Part shown: piece after piece, positions 6,408-13,486 of the stretch
How the letters are laid out: the number at the start of each line of letters is the position of its first letter
Position numbering within the stretch: the stretch's first letter is position 1
Source: SIG459 sp045638085
Lineage (GTDB): Bacteria > Bacillota > Clostridia > Oscillospirales > Oscillospiraceae
DNA: 14,364 nucleotides
Assembly (NCBI GenBank): GCA_045638085.1
Contig: JAZUAQ010000080.1
Coordinates: 1-14,364, forward strand
Direction of reading: 5' to 3'
Position numbers and translations under genes: made by a program
The notes under the pieces: model-generated
Seen by the model: the letters and a program-made list of their open reading frames with translations, nothing else
Database searches by the model: none
What the model was told of the DNA's origin: nothing

Positions 6408-7912
6408 CAGATCATCACCCCTATTACAGACTGCTCGGTAAAGTCCTCATCTCTGCGGATTTCCTTGGTAATGCAGCCGTCCTTCATAACGAGGAGGCGG
6501 TCAGCCATACCGAGAACCTCGGTAAGCTCGTCGGAAATGAGGATAATAGCGATGTTGTTTTCCTTTGCTTCTTTCATAAGCTGGTAGATATAAGCCTTAA
6601 CGCCGACGTCAACACCTCTGGTGGGGCAGTCGAGAATCAGAAGCTTCAGATCCTTTGCCAGCCAGCGGCCGAAGTTGACCTTCTGCTTGTTACCGCCGGA
6701 AAGAGCGTTCATTCTCTGGTCAATGCCGGTGCACTTTACAGAGAGGCTTTCAACCATGTCGGAGGAAAGCTTTGCAAGCTTTGCAGGATTGAGGAACCAT
6801 ACCTTGCCTTCCAGTTCGGTGAGGGAGGGGAGGCAGAAGTTATCTCTTATGGATGCGTTGATCATAAGAGCTTCATTATCGCGGTCCTTGGGAACATAGC
6901 CCACATTGTTGTTGAGGGCGGTCATGGGCTTGGTGATGTTGATATCCTTTGCCTTAAGATAGACATTGCCTGCGCTGGGCTTGGAAAGACCGTAGACAGC
7001 CTTGCCCACGGAATGGATACCGGAGTCACTGAGGCCGCAGAAGCCGAGGATTTCGCCTGCGTGTACCTTGAAGGACACATCGGAAATCTCATGGGGAACG
7101 GTGAGGTTATTAACTTCGAGAACAACCTCGTCGGAACCGGTGGGAGTCATGTCGGCACGGTAGTAATCGCCGTTGATCTCACGGCCGACCATCATAAGGC
7201 GAATCTCGTCAGGAGTGGTCTCGCGGGAGTTGACATTGCCAACAACCTCGCCGTCACGGAGAACGGTGATGGTATCGGTAATTTCAACCATTTCCTCAAT
7301 GTCATGGGTGATTACAATGATGCTGCGTCCCATATCGCGGAACTTCTTAATGAGGTCATAGAGCTTGCTGCGGTTATTGAGGGAGAGGGACTGGGTCACC
7401 TCGTCCAGAAGAAGGATGTCAGGGTCAACGCTGAGGGCGCGGGCCAGCTCGATCATCTTGCGGGACTCGATCATCATGTCGCCGGTCATATCGTTGAGGC
7501 GGGGCATGGTGAGATTCCACTTTTCGAACTCAGCCTGAGCGGCCTTGTTCATCTTCTTCATGTTGACAATACCGAAGCGGGAGAACTGCTTGGTTCTGCC
7601 AAGGAATACGTTTACGCCGGCAGAAAGGTTGCCGACAACACCCAGTTCCTGCATAACCATGGAAATCTTTGCAGCATTTGCATCCAGGGGGTTATGGGGG
7701 TTATAGGGCTGTCCGTTTACGAACATCTCGCCGCTATCGCGCATATGAATGCCTGCGATCTGGGAGATGAGGGTGGACTTACCGCTGCCGTTCTCACCGA
7801 TAAGACCGCGGATTTCGCCGCGCTTGAGGGTGAAGTCGATATCCTTATTTGCATGGGTGGGGCCAAAGCGCTTGTTAAGGCCACGAATTTCAAGAACAAA
7901 TTCGTCTCTCAT
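6407..7912 (-). CDS. ABC importer double-ATPase subunit, CUT2 (RbsA-like)
   Basis: A 501-residue peripheral membrane ATPase with two fused nucleotide-binding domains, the usual RbsA layout and length. Domain 1 (about 1-240) has an intact Walker A, GENGSGKST (39-47), Walker B with glutamate (ILLLDEVT) and the switch His in ITHD; its signature motif is unrecognisable (MIESRKMIELARAL). Domain 2 (about 250-501) has a degenerate Walker A (GLSDSGIHS), an intact LSGGN signature and a Walker B in which the usual catalytic Glu is Cys429 (LLILDCPTRGVD). Thus only the site formed by domain-1 Walker motifs and domain-2 LSGGN looks active. The ATG overlaps the upstream permease stop as ATGA (7909-7912) and its own stop overlaps the next start, so the three genes are coupled. 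Confidence 0.94.
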   Translation of the reverse strand: MRDEFVLEIRGLNKRFGPTHANKDIDFTLKRGEIRGLIGENGSGKSTLISQIAGIHMRDSGEMFVNGQPYNPHNPLDANAAKISMVMQELGVVGNLSAGVNVFLGRTKQFSRFGIVNMKKMNKAAQAEFEKWNLTMPRLNDMTGDMMIESRKMIELARALSVDPDILLLDEVTQSLSLNNRSKLYDLIKKFRDMGRSIIVITHDIEEMVEITDTITVLRDGEVVGNVNSRETTPDEIRLMMVGREINGDYYRADMTPTGSDEVVLEVNNLTVPHEISDVSFKVHAGEILGFCGLSDSGIHSVGKAVYGLSKPSAGNVYLKAKDINITKPMTALNNNVGYVPKDRDNEALMINASIRDNFCLPSLTELEGKVWFLNPAKLAKLSSDMVESLSVKCTGIDQRMNALSGGNKQKVNFGRWLAKDLKLLILDCPTRGVDVGVKAYIYQLMKEAKENNIAIILISDELTEVLGMADRLLVMKDGCITKEIRRDEDFTEQSVIGVMI

Positions 7913-8874
7913 TTTATGACCCCCTTAACATTTCTCTGTCCAATGATGGCGAAGATGATAATGAATGCGCCAAGGCAGGCCTCCTGCAGAGTGCCGGAGG
8001 GAACGCCCATTATGGTCAGGATATTAAACACAGCGTAGAGAACAAAGGCGCAGATAGGAACGCCAATGATGATGTTGATTCTCTTCTGAATAATCTGGGC
8101 AAGCAGATAGATTGCAAGAGGCTGGAATATAAGGTTGATACTGGTAAGACCGGTTTTAACAGTGGTCTGACCGGCATAGCTCTGCTGCATGAAGCAGGCG
8201 ATACCGATGAGAAGGCCGCTGATAAGACCGACAGCCAGCAGAGTTTTGTTCACGTTAATACCGAGAGCCTTGCTGACTTCCTTGTTGCCGCCAAGAGAAC
8301 GGATGTTCAGACCGATGGTGGTGCGGTTATAGAGGAAGTAAATCACCAGAAGACCGATGGCAAGAATGACAACGCACCAGGGCAGCTGACCAAGGACACG
8401 ATAATCTCTGTTAAGGGCATTGGTGAAGAGAGAGCCGTTATCGCTGAACTTGATTGCAAGTGCGATTGCCTCATAGATAAGGGCAAGGCTGATACCGGCT
8501 ATCCAGGAGGGAATGCCGGTGTAGGTGAATATAAGGAAGTTCACCATGATAAGGATAAGACCTGTTACAAGTCCGCCTATAATGACGCCGGGTACGCCCA
8601 TGGCATTGCCAAGGAAGTTTGCGGCAAAGGAGCCCAGCACTATTACACCACCTATAGACATATCGGTGTAGCCGCAAGCAAAGAGGAAGCAGAAGCCCCA
8701 TGCGATGAAAGAAGGATACGCAATATGGGCAATGATACCCTTGAGGTTAGTCCACTCAAGGAAGATGCCGCCGGAGATAAGATGAAAAACACCCAGAACG
8801 GCAGCGATCACGACAACAAAAACGATGGCAAAGAGCCATTTGTTTGTTTTCTTGTCTGCGGAAATCGTCGGCAT
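7909..8874 (-). CDS. ABC importer permease, CUT2 (RbsC-like) family, first of two
   Basis: A 321-residue polytopic membrane protein of the BPD_transp_2 family. The N-terminal helix begins after MPTISADKKTNK. Family marks are the FACGYTDMSIGGVIVLGSFAA segment, a FLIFTYTGIPSWIAGISLAL helix, and the cytoplasmic loop TIGLNIRSLGGNKEVSKALGINV. An in-frame ATG five codons upstream (8889) exists, but no ribosome binding site precedes it, whereas GAGGT stands about 9 bases before the ATG at 8874, so the shorter form is preferred. Follows the binding-protein gene after 150 bases containing a terminator-like hairpin; stop overlaps the ATPase start. Confidence 0.92.
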   Translation of the reverse strand: MPTISADKKTNKWLFAIVFVVVIAAVLGVFHLISGGIFLEWTNLKGIIAHIAYPSFIAWGFCFLFACGYTDMSIGGVIVLGSFAANFLGNAMGVPGVIIGGLVTGLILIMVNFLIFTYTGIPSWIAGISLALIYEAIALAIKFSDNGSLFTNALNRDYRVLGQLPWCVVILAIGLLVIYFLYNRTTIGLNIRSLGGNKEVSKALGINVNKTLLAVGLISGLLIGIACFMQQSYAGQTTVKTGLTSINLIFQPLAIYLLAQIIQKRINIIIGVPICAFVLYAVFNILTIMGVPSGTLQEACLGAFIIIFAIIGQRNVKGVIK

Positions 8875-8950
8875 AGGTTTATACCTCATTTCTATGTGTC
8901 AGGGATTCGGGGAAATGCTCAGGGAAAATGCTAATCGAAAAACGCCACGA

Positions 8951-8980
8951 AAAGGGTCTGTCGTTTCCGGCAGACCCTTT
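8951..8980 (-). terminator. Leaky terminator between binding-protein and permease genes
   Basis: AAAGGGTCTG (8951-8960) pairs with CAGACCCTTT (8971-8980), extended by one C-G pair and one wobble, with a 6-base loop. On the minus strand it is followed by TTTTCG and, after a gap, GTTTTTCG. Position after a highly expressed binding-protein gene and before the membrane genes is typical of partial terminators that set a high binding-protein to permease ratio. Confidence 0.7.
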
Positions 8981-9024
8981 CCTGCTAATGCTTTAAGGTT
9001 TCTGACTATATGTACTTGTTCGGC

Positions 9025-10137
9025 TTACTTGAGGCCGTTGGACTCGAGCATGTACTCGAGGTTGATGTTGTTGACGAGGTCAACATAGTACTGATAGGTG
9101 ACACCGGGAGCGGTCATCTCGTCGAGCATAGCCTTGGTGAAGGGAGCATAGCCTTCAGAGAAGAAGACCTTTACATAGTTCTCAACGTTGTCCTGAGTAA
9201 CTTTGAAGGGAGAAGTGCTGAGGCGGGGAGCCTTGCCGTTCTCGTCAACGATCTTGTTGCCGTTGAGGTAGTTGATAACGAGGGTGGAAGAGATGTAGCT
9301 TGCAAGAGAGATACCATCGTTGCCACCGACGACCTTGCCGTCAATGATGTACTGAGCGGTACCAGCGTCAATGCAGGAAACGTAAACCTGAACATCGAGA
9401 CCGAGGTTCTCGATAGCGGTCAGGGAGCCTTCGATGTAGTCGCCAACGAAAGCGTAGAGGCAGTCAGCATCCTTGTTTGCAGAGAGAAGGTCGGTAGCCT
9501 TTGCAAGGCACTCAGAGTTATCGGTGCAACGAGCTTCGCCGAGAACTTCGCCGCCCAGCTCAGTGAACTTAGCAGTGAAGCCCTGAGAACGCTGGTCCAT
9601 GTTGTTGTCGCCGATGTTGCCGCCGATCATAACAGCCTTACGAGCGCCGTTAGCGTATGCCATCTCAGCGATAGCAGCGCCGTCAGCTACCATGTCGAGG
9701 TCGATAGCGCCGCAGTAGTACTCATTGGTCTCTGCCAGCTTCTCGAGGTCAGGGTTCTCGCCAACGAAAACGTCGAAAGCGAAGGGGATCTTAGCATTTG
9801 CGCACTCAACACCGATCTGGGGAACGGTGGAAACAGCTGCGGCCTGGAATACAACGCCGTCAACGCCTGCTGCGCACATGTTCTGGATGTTCTGGAGTTC
9901 CTTGTCGGCAGTGAAGTCGTCGCTCATACGATTGACGGTGTGGCCGAGAGTGGTGAGGGTGTACTCCTTAGCGTCGCCGAACATATCGAGAACGGGAACG
10001 CCGGAGCCCCAGGTGTTAATACCGATGGTGTAAGTCTTAGCACCGTCGGCTGCGGGGGTTTCGGGAGCCTTGTCGCCGCATGCTGCAAGAGCAAGAACCA
10101 TGACGAGAACAAGAGCGATTGCAATGACTTTTTTCAT
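9025..10137 (-). CDS. Solute-binding lipoprotein of the CUT2-type ABC importer (Peripla_BP_4 fold)
   Basis: A 370-residue lipoprotein anchored outside the membrane that captures the ligand and delivers it to the two permeases. Lys-Lys start, hydrophobic core and lipobox LAAC with Cys20 are clear; a short Pro/Ala linker (DKAPETPAADG) follows. The mature part has a type I two-lobe layout, beginning YTIGINTWGSGVPVLD, with QNIQNMCAAGVDGVVFQ, VMIGGN and YVSCIDAGTAQYI in family-typical positions. Several cysteines and the WGSGVPVLD segment differ from classical ribose binding proteins, so the ligand is open. The frame is open 28 codons upstream, but the signal peptide and a strong AAAAGGAGGA (about 10147-10156) fix the start at 10137. 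First gene of the importer operon, promoter at 10242-10270. Confidence 0.93.
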   Translation of the reverse strand: MKKVIAIALVLVMVLALAACGDKAPETPAADGAKTYTIGINTWGSGVPVLDMFGDAKEYTLTTLGHTVNRMSDDFTADKELQNIQNMCAAGVDGVVFQAAAVSTVPQIGVECANAKIPFAFDVFVGENPDLEKLAETNEYYCGAIDLDMVADGAAIAEMAYANGARKAVMIGGNIGDNNMDQRSQGFTAKFTELGGEVLGEARCTDNSECLAKATDLLSANKDADCLYAFVGDYIEGSLTAIENLGLDVQVYVSCIDAGTAQYIIDGKVVGGNDGISLASYISSTLVINYLNGNKIVDENGKAPRLSTSPFKVTQDNVENYVKVFFSEGYAPFTKAMLDEMTAPGVTYQYYVDLVNNINLEYMLESNGLK

Positions 10138-10162
10138 TTTGGATTGTCCTCCTTTTATTGAT

Positions 10163-10226
10163 AATGGGTAACCCAGTTTCCCCATATTTACAGGAAAATG
10201 ATGCTTGGAACAAACATTCACCCATT
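10163..10226 (-). other. Leader RNA of the importer operon with alternative pairings
   Basis: In the roughly 98-base leader, AATGGGT (10163-10169 on the plus strand) can pair with ACCCATT at 10220-10226 or form the local palindrome TGGGT-A-ACCCA at 10165-10175. The two pairings are mutually exclusive and lie next to the ribosome binding site. No known riboswitch class is recognised. Confidence 0.25.
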
Positions 10227-10241
10227 TAACCTGTTGTACGG

Positions 10242-10270
10242 ATTATATCATTTTGTTAAATGCTAGTCAA
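10242..10270 (-). promoter_or_regulatory. Promoter of the ABC importer operon
   Basis: On the minus strand TTGACT (10265-10270) and TATAAT (10242-10247) are separated by exactly 17 bases, close to the SigA consensus. Transcription would start near 10235, about 98 bases before the binding-protein ATG. Confidence 0.85.
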
Positions 10271-10283
10271 CGAAAATTGCTAT

Positions 10284-10298
10284 CTTTTTGCCAAAAAG
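10284..10298. promoter_or_regulatory. Palindrome between the divergent promoters (candidate operator)
   Basis: CTTTTT-GCC-AAAAAG, 6-base arms and a 3-base centre. It lies 13 bases upstream of the importer -35 box and 24 bases upstream of the MBL gene -35 box, so a bound regulator could control both. No regulator gene is present here. Confidence 0.35.
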
Positions 10299-10322
10299 GT
10301 ACACAAATTTGAGGGTTAATAC

Positions 10323-10352
10323 TTTACATATTGCACATAAATAGCTTATAAT
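10323..10352 (+). promoter_or_regulatory. Promoter of the MBL-fold hydrolase gene
   Basis: TTTACA (10323-10328) and TATAAT (10347-10352) with an 18-base spacer. Start expected near 10359, just before a run of eight C followed by seven A (10365-10379) in the leader. Confidence 0.78.
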
Positions 10353-10415
10353 ACACGGAGATTACCCCCCCCAAAAAAACTACATAAATAATTTGCCGAA
10401 AGGAGCAAACTCAAT

Positions 10416-11279
10416 ATGATGGAAGTAAGAACTCATACTCACGGCCCCGGAAAGCTCAGCACCAGAACCATGGTAGCCGATGAAGGCGGCTTTTGCGTCA
10501 CCAGCGTCCTTATAATGGGCGAGAAAGATTGCGTTCTTGTTGACTGCCAGTGGACCCGTTCCAATGCTTACCGTGTCATCGCTGAAATAGCCGAAACCAA
10601 CCTGAACCTCACCGCCGTTTATGCCACCCATGCTCATCCCGACCATTACTGGGGCATCGGTTACATAGCTCAGGCCTTCCCTCAGGCAAAGCTCTATGCC
10701 CGTCCCGAGGATATTCCCATCATCAACGCTCAGTTCCACGACAAGACCGAGCACTGGGAAGAAGTTATCGGCAAGGTTAACCTCTGCCGCGAGCTGCCCG
10801 TTATCGAGCCCCTGCCCGAAAACAATATCATCGAGCTTGAAGGCGAAGAAATTCAGATTCTCCCCAAGCTTTGGGGCGATCTCAAGTACAACACCGCCGT
10901 TTGGGTTCCCTCCATCAAGACCCTTATCGGCAGCGATATTCTCTTCAGCGATGCTCACCCCTTCACCTGCGAAGTCAGTGCAAAGGGACGCGCAAAGTGG
11001 TACGCCGAGATTGAAGAGCTTGAGAAGCTGGGCGCAGAAGTTGTTATCCCCGGCCATGTAAAGCCCGGCACCCCCTTCGACGAGCGCACCTTCACCTATA
11101 CCAAGGCATATCTCCGCGCCACCGAAGAAGAGCTTGCAAAGACCAGCGATATGAAGGAATTCTTCTACAACATGTGCATGCGCTTCCCCACTTCCGTTCT
11201 CATCTTCCTCAGCAACGATATGAACTCCAGCGTTTTCCTGGGCGGAAGAGAGTGGAACTGGAGCGATATGGACGACTGA
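10416..11279 (+). CDS. MBL-fold (metallo-beta-lactamase superfamily) metallo-hydrolase, atypical metal site
   Basis: A 287-residue cytoplasmic protein expected to be a metal-dependent hydrolase. The HxHxDH motif is present as THAHPDHYWG (His72, His74, Asp76, His77), the bridging Asp as GSDILF (Asp174) and the last His as PGH (His214). The third-motif His, normally in a GH-T-D segment just before the NTxVWVPS strand, is not there: the aligned stretch reads LWGDLKYNTAVWVPS with Trp153 where His is expected. The segment after the Asp, FSDAHPFTCE, and an extra C-terminal helix region with FPTSVLIFLSNDM resemble a subfamily often described as Vmh or quinone-like MBL proteins, without a known reaction. 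Start fixed by GAAAGGAG (10398-10405). Single-gene unit, divergent from the importer operon, closed by the terminator at 11297. Confidence 0.85.
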   Translation: MMEVRTHTHGPGKLSTRTMVADEGGFCVTSVLIMGEKDCVLVDCQWTRSNAYRVIAEIAETNLNLTAVYATHAHPDHYWGIGYIAQAFPQAKLYARPEDIPIINAQFHDKTEHWEEVIGKVNLCRELPVIEPLPENNIIELEGEEIQILPKLWGDLKYNTAVWVPSIKTLIGSDILFSDAHPFTCEVSAKGRAKWYAEIEELEKLGAEVVIPGHVKPGTPFDERTFTYTKAYLRATEEELAKTSDMKEFFYNMCMRFPTSVLIFLSNDMNSSVFLGGREWNWSDMDD

Positions 11280-11296
11280 TATCTGCTTAGTAAACA

Positions 11297-11330
11297 AAAA
11301 AAGAACCCGACGAATGTCGGGTTCTTTTTT
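11297..11330. terminator. Two-way intrinsic terminator between MBL and alcohol dehydrogenase genes
   Basis: 15-bp perfect stem (11297-11311 with 11316-11330; core GAACCCGAC/GTCGGGTTC) around a GAAT loop, with A6 and T6 on the two sides. Lies between convergent genes ending at 11279 and 11347. Confidence 0.95.
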
Positions 11331-11346
11331 GTTATCTTTAATTATC

Positions 11347-12498
11347 TTACTGATAGTTATCCCAGATTTTGCCGTAGAGCTCTCTGGTGTTTTCCTCGGT
11401 GACGAGGGTGGGGCAGTTGAAGCGCAGACCGGAAGCGAAGCCTACTTCGGTGCACTCCAGCATCTCCTCGCGGGTGTAGCCGCGGGAAGCAGGGCTTTCG
11501 ATGCCGATGGTGCGCATCAGGTTTCTGATAGCCTCAGCGGTCTTCTCACCGATTTCTTCTGCGCTCTCGCAGCCGCAGAAGCTCAGACCCATAGCCTCAC
11601 CGACCATCTTGACCTGATCGGCAGCATTGGGAGCAATGAACTTCATGAGTTCGGGACAAGCCCAGCCGCAGTTGGTGCCGTGGGGAGTATGGAAGCGGCA
11701 GGAGATGCCGTCTGCAAGGCCGTGACCGAAGTGAACATCGGTCTGTGTGAAGGCGATACCTGCCCAGTTGGATGCCAGAGAGAGCTCATAGCGAGCTTCC
11801 AGATTGCTGCCATCTTTAACTGCGATGGGGAGATACTTGCAAATCTTGGAGATTGCAGCGCTTGCGAGAAGCTGAGCCTGGGGATTCCACTTGAGAGCGG
11901 TTATGGACTCAACGGCATGGGTGAAGGCATCAATGCCGGTATAAGCGGTTACATAGGGAGGCACGGTGAGGGTAAGCTCGGGGTCAACGATAGCCATATG
12001 TCCATGGACGAAGATGGAGAGCTTCAGATTGCGGACAGTGTCGGAATAAACGCCGCAGTGGGTAACCTCGGATCCGGTGCCGGAGGTGGTGGGGATGAGA
12101 ACAATGGGAACGCGGGACTTCATCTCGGTGGGAGGAAGGGTCAGGTACTGAGCGATGGGAGCGGGATTATCCAGCAGGAGAGCGACAGCCTTTGCAGCGT
12201 CCATGGAGGAGCCGCCGCCGATGCCGATAACGCCGTCAACTTTTTCTGCACAGGCGAGAGCGCCGGCTGCGTCAACGATTTCGCATGCGGGGTCGGACTG
12301 AATATCGCCGAAAAGAACATACTCAATTCCTGCAGCCTCGAGACTGGGGATAACCTTGTCCATAACGCCGGCGGCCTTTACGCCTGCATCATAAACGCAG
12401 ATAACTTTTTTGCAGCCCAGTTCCTTGGTCTTTTCGCCAACGACGCTGACTGCTCCGTTGCCGAAAACAACAGGTGCCAACTGATTGTAAGTAAACAT
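11347..12498 (-). CDS. Iron-containing (group III) alcohol dehydrogenase
   Basis: A 383-residue NAD(P)-dependent dehydrogenase expected to interconvert an alcohol and an aldehyde or ketone. N-terminal Rossmann-like domain with GIGGGSSMDAAKAVALL for the cofactor, and TTSGTGSE. The four metal ligands are all in place: Asp190 and His194 in GIDAFTHAVES, His259 in FGHGLADG and His273 in PHGTNCG, the same spacing as in FucO-type enzymes. The frame extends to an ATG at 12519 and another at 12504, but AAAGGAG (12507-12513) stands 8 bases before 12498, giving MFTYNQL, which also matches the family N-terminus. Second gene after the DUF169 gene, 30 bases downstream. Family members act on lactaldehyde, butanol, propanediol or 4-hydroxybutyrate; the substrate here is unknown. 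Confidence 0.93.
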   Translation of the reverse strand: MFTYNQLAPVVFGNGAVSVVGEKTKELGCKKVICVYDAGVKAAGVMDKVIPSLEAAGIEYVLFGDIQSDPACEIVDAAGALACAEKVDGVIGIGGGSSMDAAKAVALLLDNPAPIAQYLTLPPTEMKSRVPIVLIPTTSGTGSEVTHCGVYSDTVRNLKLSIFVHGHMAIVDPELTLTVPPYVTAYTGIDAFTHAVESITALKWNPQAQLLASAAISKICKYLPIAVKDGSNLEARYELSLASNWAGIAFTQTDVHFGHGLADGISCRFHTPHGTNCGWACPELMKFIAPNAADQVKMVGEAMGLSFCGCESAEEIGEKTAEAIRNLMRTIGIESPASRGYTREEMLECTEVGFASGLRFNCPTLVTEENTRELYGKIWDNYQ

Positions 12499-12528
12499 TT
12501 CCATTTCTCCTTTATGCAATATGTTATT

Positions 12529-13287
12529 TTATTTCAGCTCTTTTTCAACTCTCTCGCCGAGAGCCTTGACTATGCCTTCAAACTCCTCATGATAGGCCTC
12601 CAGCCCCTCATGTCCGTGGAGATGATGCTCCATCTTTGCAAGGTTTGTAAGCACGGTGGGTATCCATCTGTAGGGCACGGCAATGAGCATAGTATTCTCT
12701 CCGTAAAGTTGTCTGCCGTGAGGACCGTGGACAAGAGCGGGGAGAATATAGTTAATCTTGTCCTCATTATAGGGATAGGCAAATATCCAGGAGCAGCCAA
12801 TGACAGGGGTGCAGACGCTGGTATAAAGTTCGCCCGTGGAGTAAGTTGCGGCGCGCATTATAAGCTCTCCCTTGGAAGGGGGCGCAGCAATTATAAGCAG
12901 GTCGGGGTTGAAATTCATTTTATCGTAGCGGGCGAAGGAGACATAGTTGACGCTTCCTTCCGTCAGGTGCTGTACGTATTTATAGAGTCTGCCGTTGCAG
13001 CGTGCCTCGTCAAAAACTCCCAGACCGGGACCTATCTGACCGCTCTGCTCAAAGCCGTCCCAGCTCTCCATGCCGAGAATTTTCTTGCCCACGCAGGTTT
13101 CCGCGTTTGCCTTTGAGAAACAGAAGGGCTCTTCCCTTCTCTGGCTTTCTCGCAAAAGCTCGCAGAGGGACATTTTCACCTCATCCTCAAGAAGCTCGAT
13201 TCCCTCGGGGCGGAAAAAGTCATAGCGCACGCCTATGGGAGGCAGTTCAAGACCCAATGTTGAAAGGACAGAATAATCTTCTCTCAT
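12529..13287 (-). CDS. DUF169 family protein (COG2043-type)
   Basis: A 252-residue soluble protein with no signal peptide or membrane segment. It matches the general pattern of the DUF169 family: an N-terminal LPPIGVRYDF strand, a Cys-containing KMSLCELLRES helix, FSKANAETCVGKKILGM with its Cys-Gly...Gly core, then FARYDKMNFNPDLLIIAAPPSKGELIMRA and a central Cys/Ser-rich turn (TPVIGCSW). Biochemical function of the family is not established; conserved cysteines (such as those in SLCEL, ETCVG and IGCSW) suggest a metal or redox role, but that is inference. Start is clear from AAGGAGGA directly upstream of the ATG at 13287. First gene of a two-gene operon with the iron alcohol dehydrogenase, from the promoter at 13387-13415. 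Confidence 0.75.
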   Translation of the reverse strand: MREDYSVLSTLGLELPPIGVRYDFFRPEGIELLEDEVKMSLCELLRESQRREEPFCFSKANAETCVGKKILGMESWDGFEQSGQIGPGLGVFDEARCNGRLYKYVQHLTEGSVNYVSFARYDKMNFNPDLLIIAAPPSKGELIMRAATYSTGELYTSVCTPVIGCSWIFAYPYNEDKINYILPALVHGPHGRQLYGENTMLIAVPYRWIPTVLTNLAKMEHHLHGHEGLEAYHEEFEGIVKALGERVEKELK

Positions 13288-13386
13288 AAATCCTCCTTAT
13301 AAAGATATTGAAATATCCCAAGCTCTGTGCTTTAATAATAGACAAATATGGCAAAAAATCCGATTCCAAGTGCCGGGTTTTACCAC

Positions 13387-13415
13387 ATTATAGACTAAAC
13401 AAAAACAATATGCAA
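13387..13415 (-). promoter_or_regulatory. Promoter of the DUF169-alcohol dehydrogenase operon
   Basis: On the minus strand TTGCAT (13410-13415) and TATAAT (13387-13392) are separated by 17 bases. Predicted start near 13380, leader about 93 bases. The opposite strand of this 199-base divergent region must hold the SDR promoter; the best I see is a weak TTCCAA (13364-13369) with TTATAG (13388-13393), overlapping this -10 box, and I do not call it. Confidence 0.78.
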
Positions 13416-13486
13416 GCGTCTCTGAGTTGATTGGTTTTTATCAAGCCTTTCGGGACGCGCAAACATTTTCGAAGGGAGAAAACAAA

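Noticed and set aside
5421..8038. Long plus-strand frames (5421-6587 and 7013-8038) opposite permease and ATPase genes
   Set aside because: Mirror frames of strong minus-strand genes with conserved motifs; their own translations are hydrophilic repeats of Asn/Asp/Glu/Gly without recognisable domains.
9010..10161. A 383-codon plus-strand open frame opposite the binding lipoprotein gene
   Set aside because: The minus strand encodes a clear lipoprotein with signal peptide, ribosome binding site and promoter; the plus frame shows no domain or start signal.
11314..13116. A 600-codon open frame on the plus strand opposite the alcohol dehydrogenase and DUF169 genes
   Set aside because: It is antisense to two well-supported genes, has no ribosome binding site or family features, and has the Gly/Asp/Ala-rich low-information composition of a mirror frame caused by codon bias.
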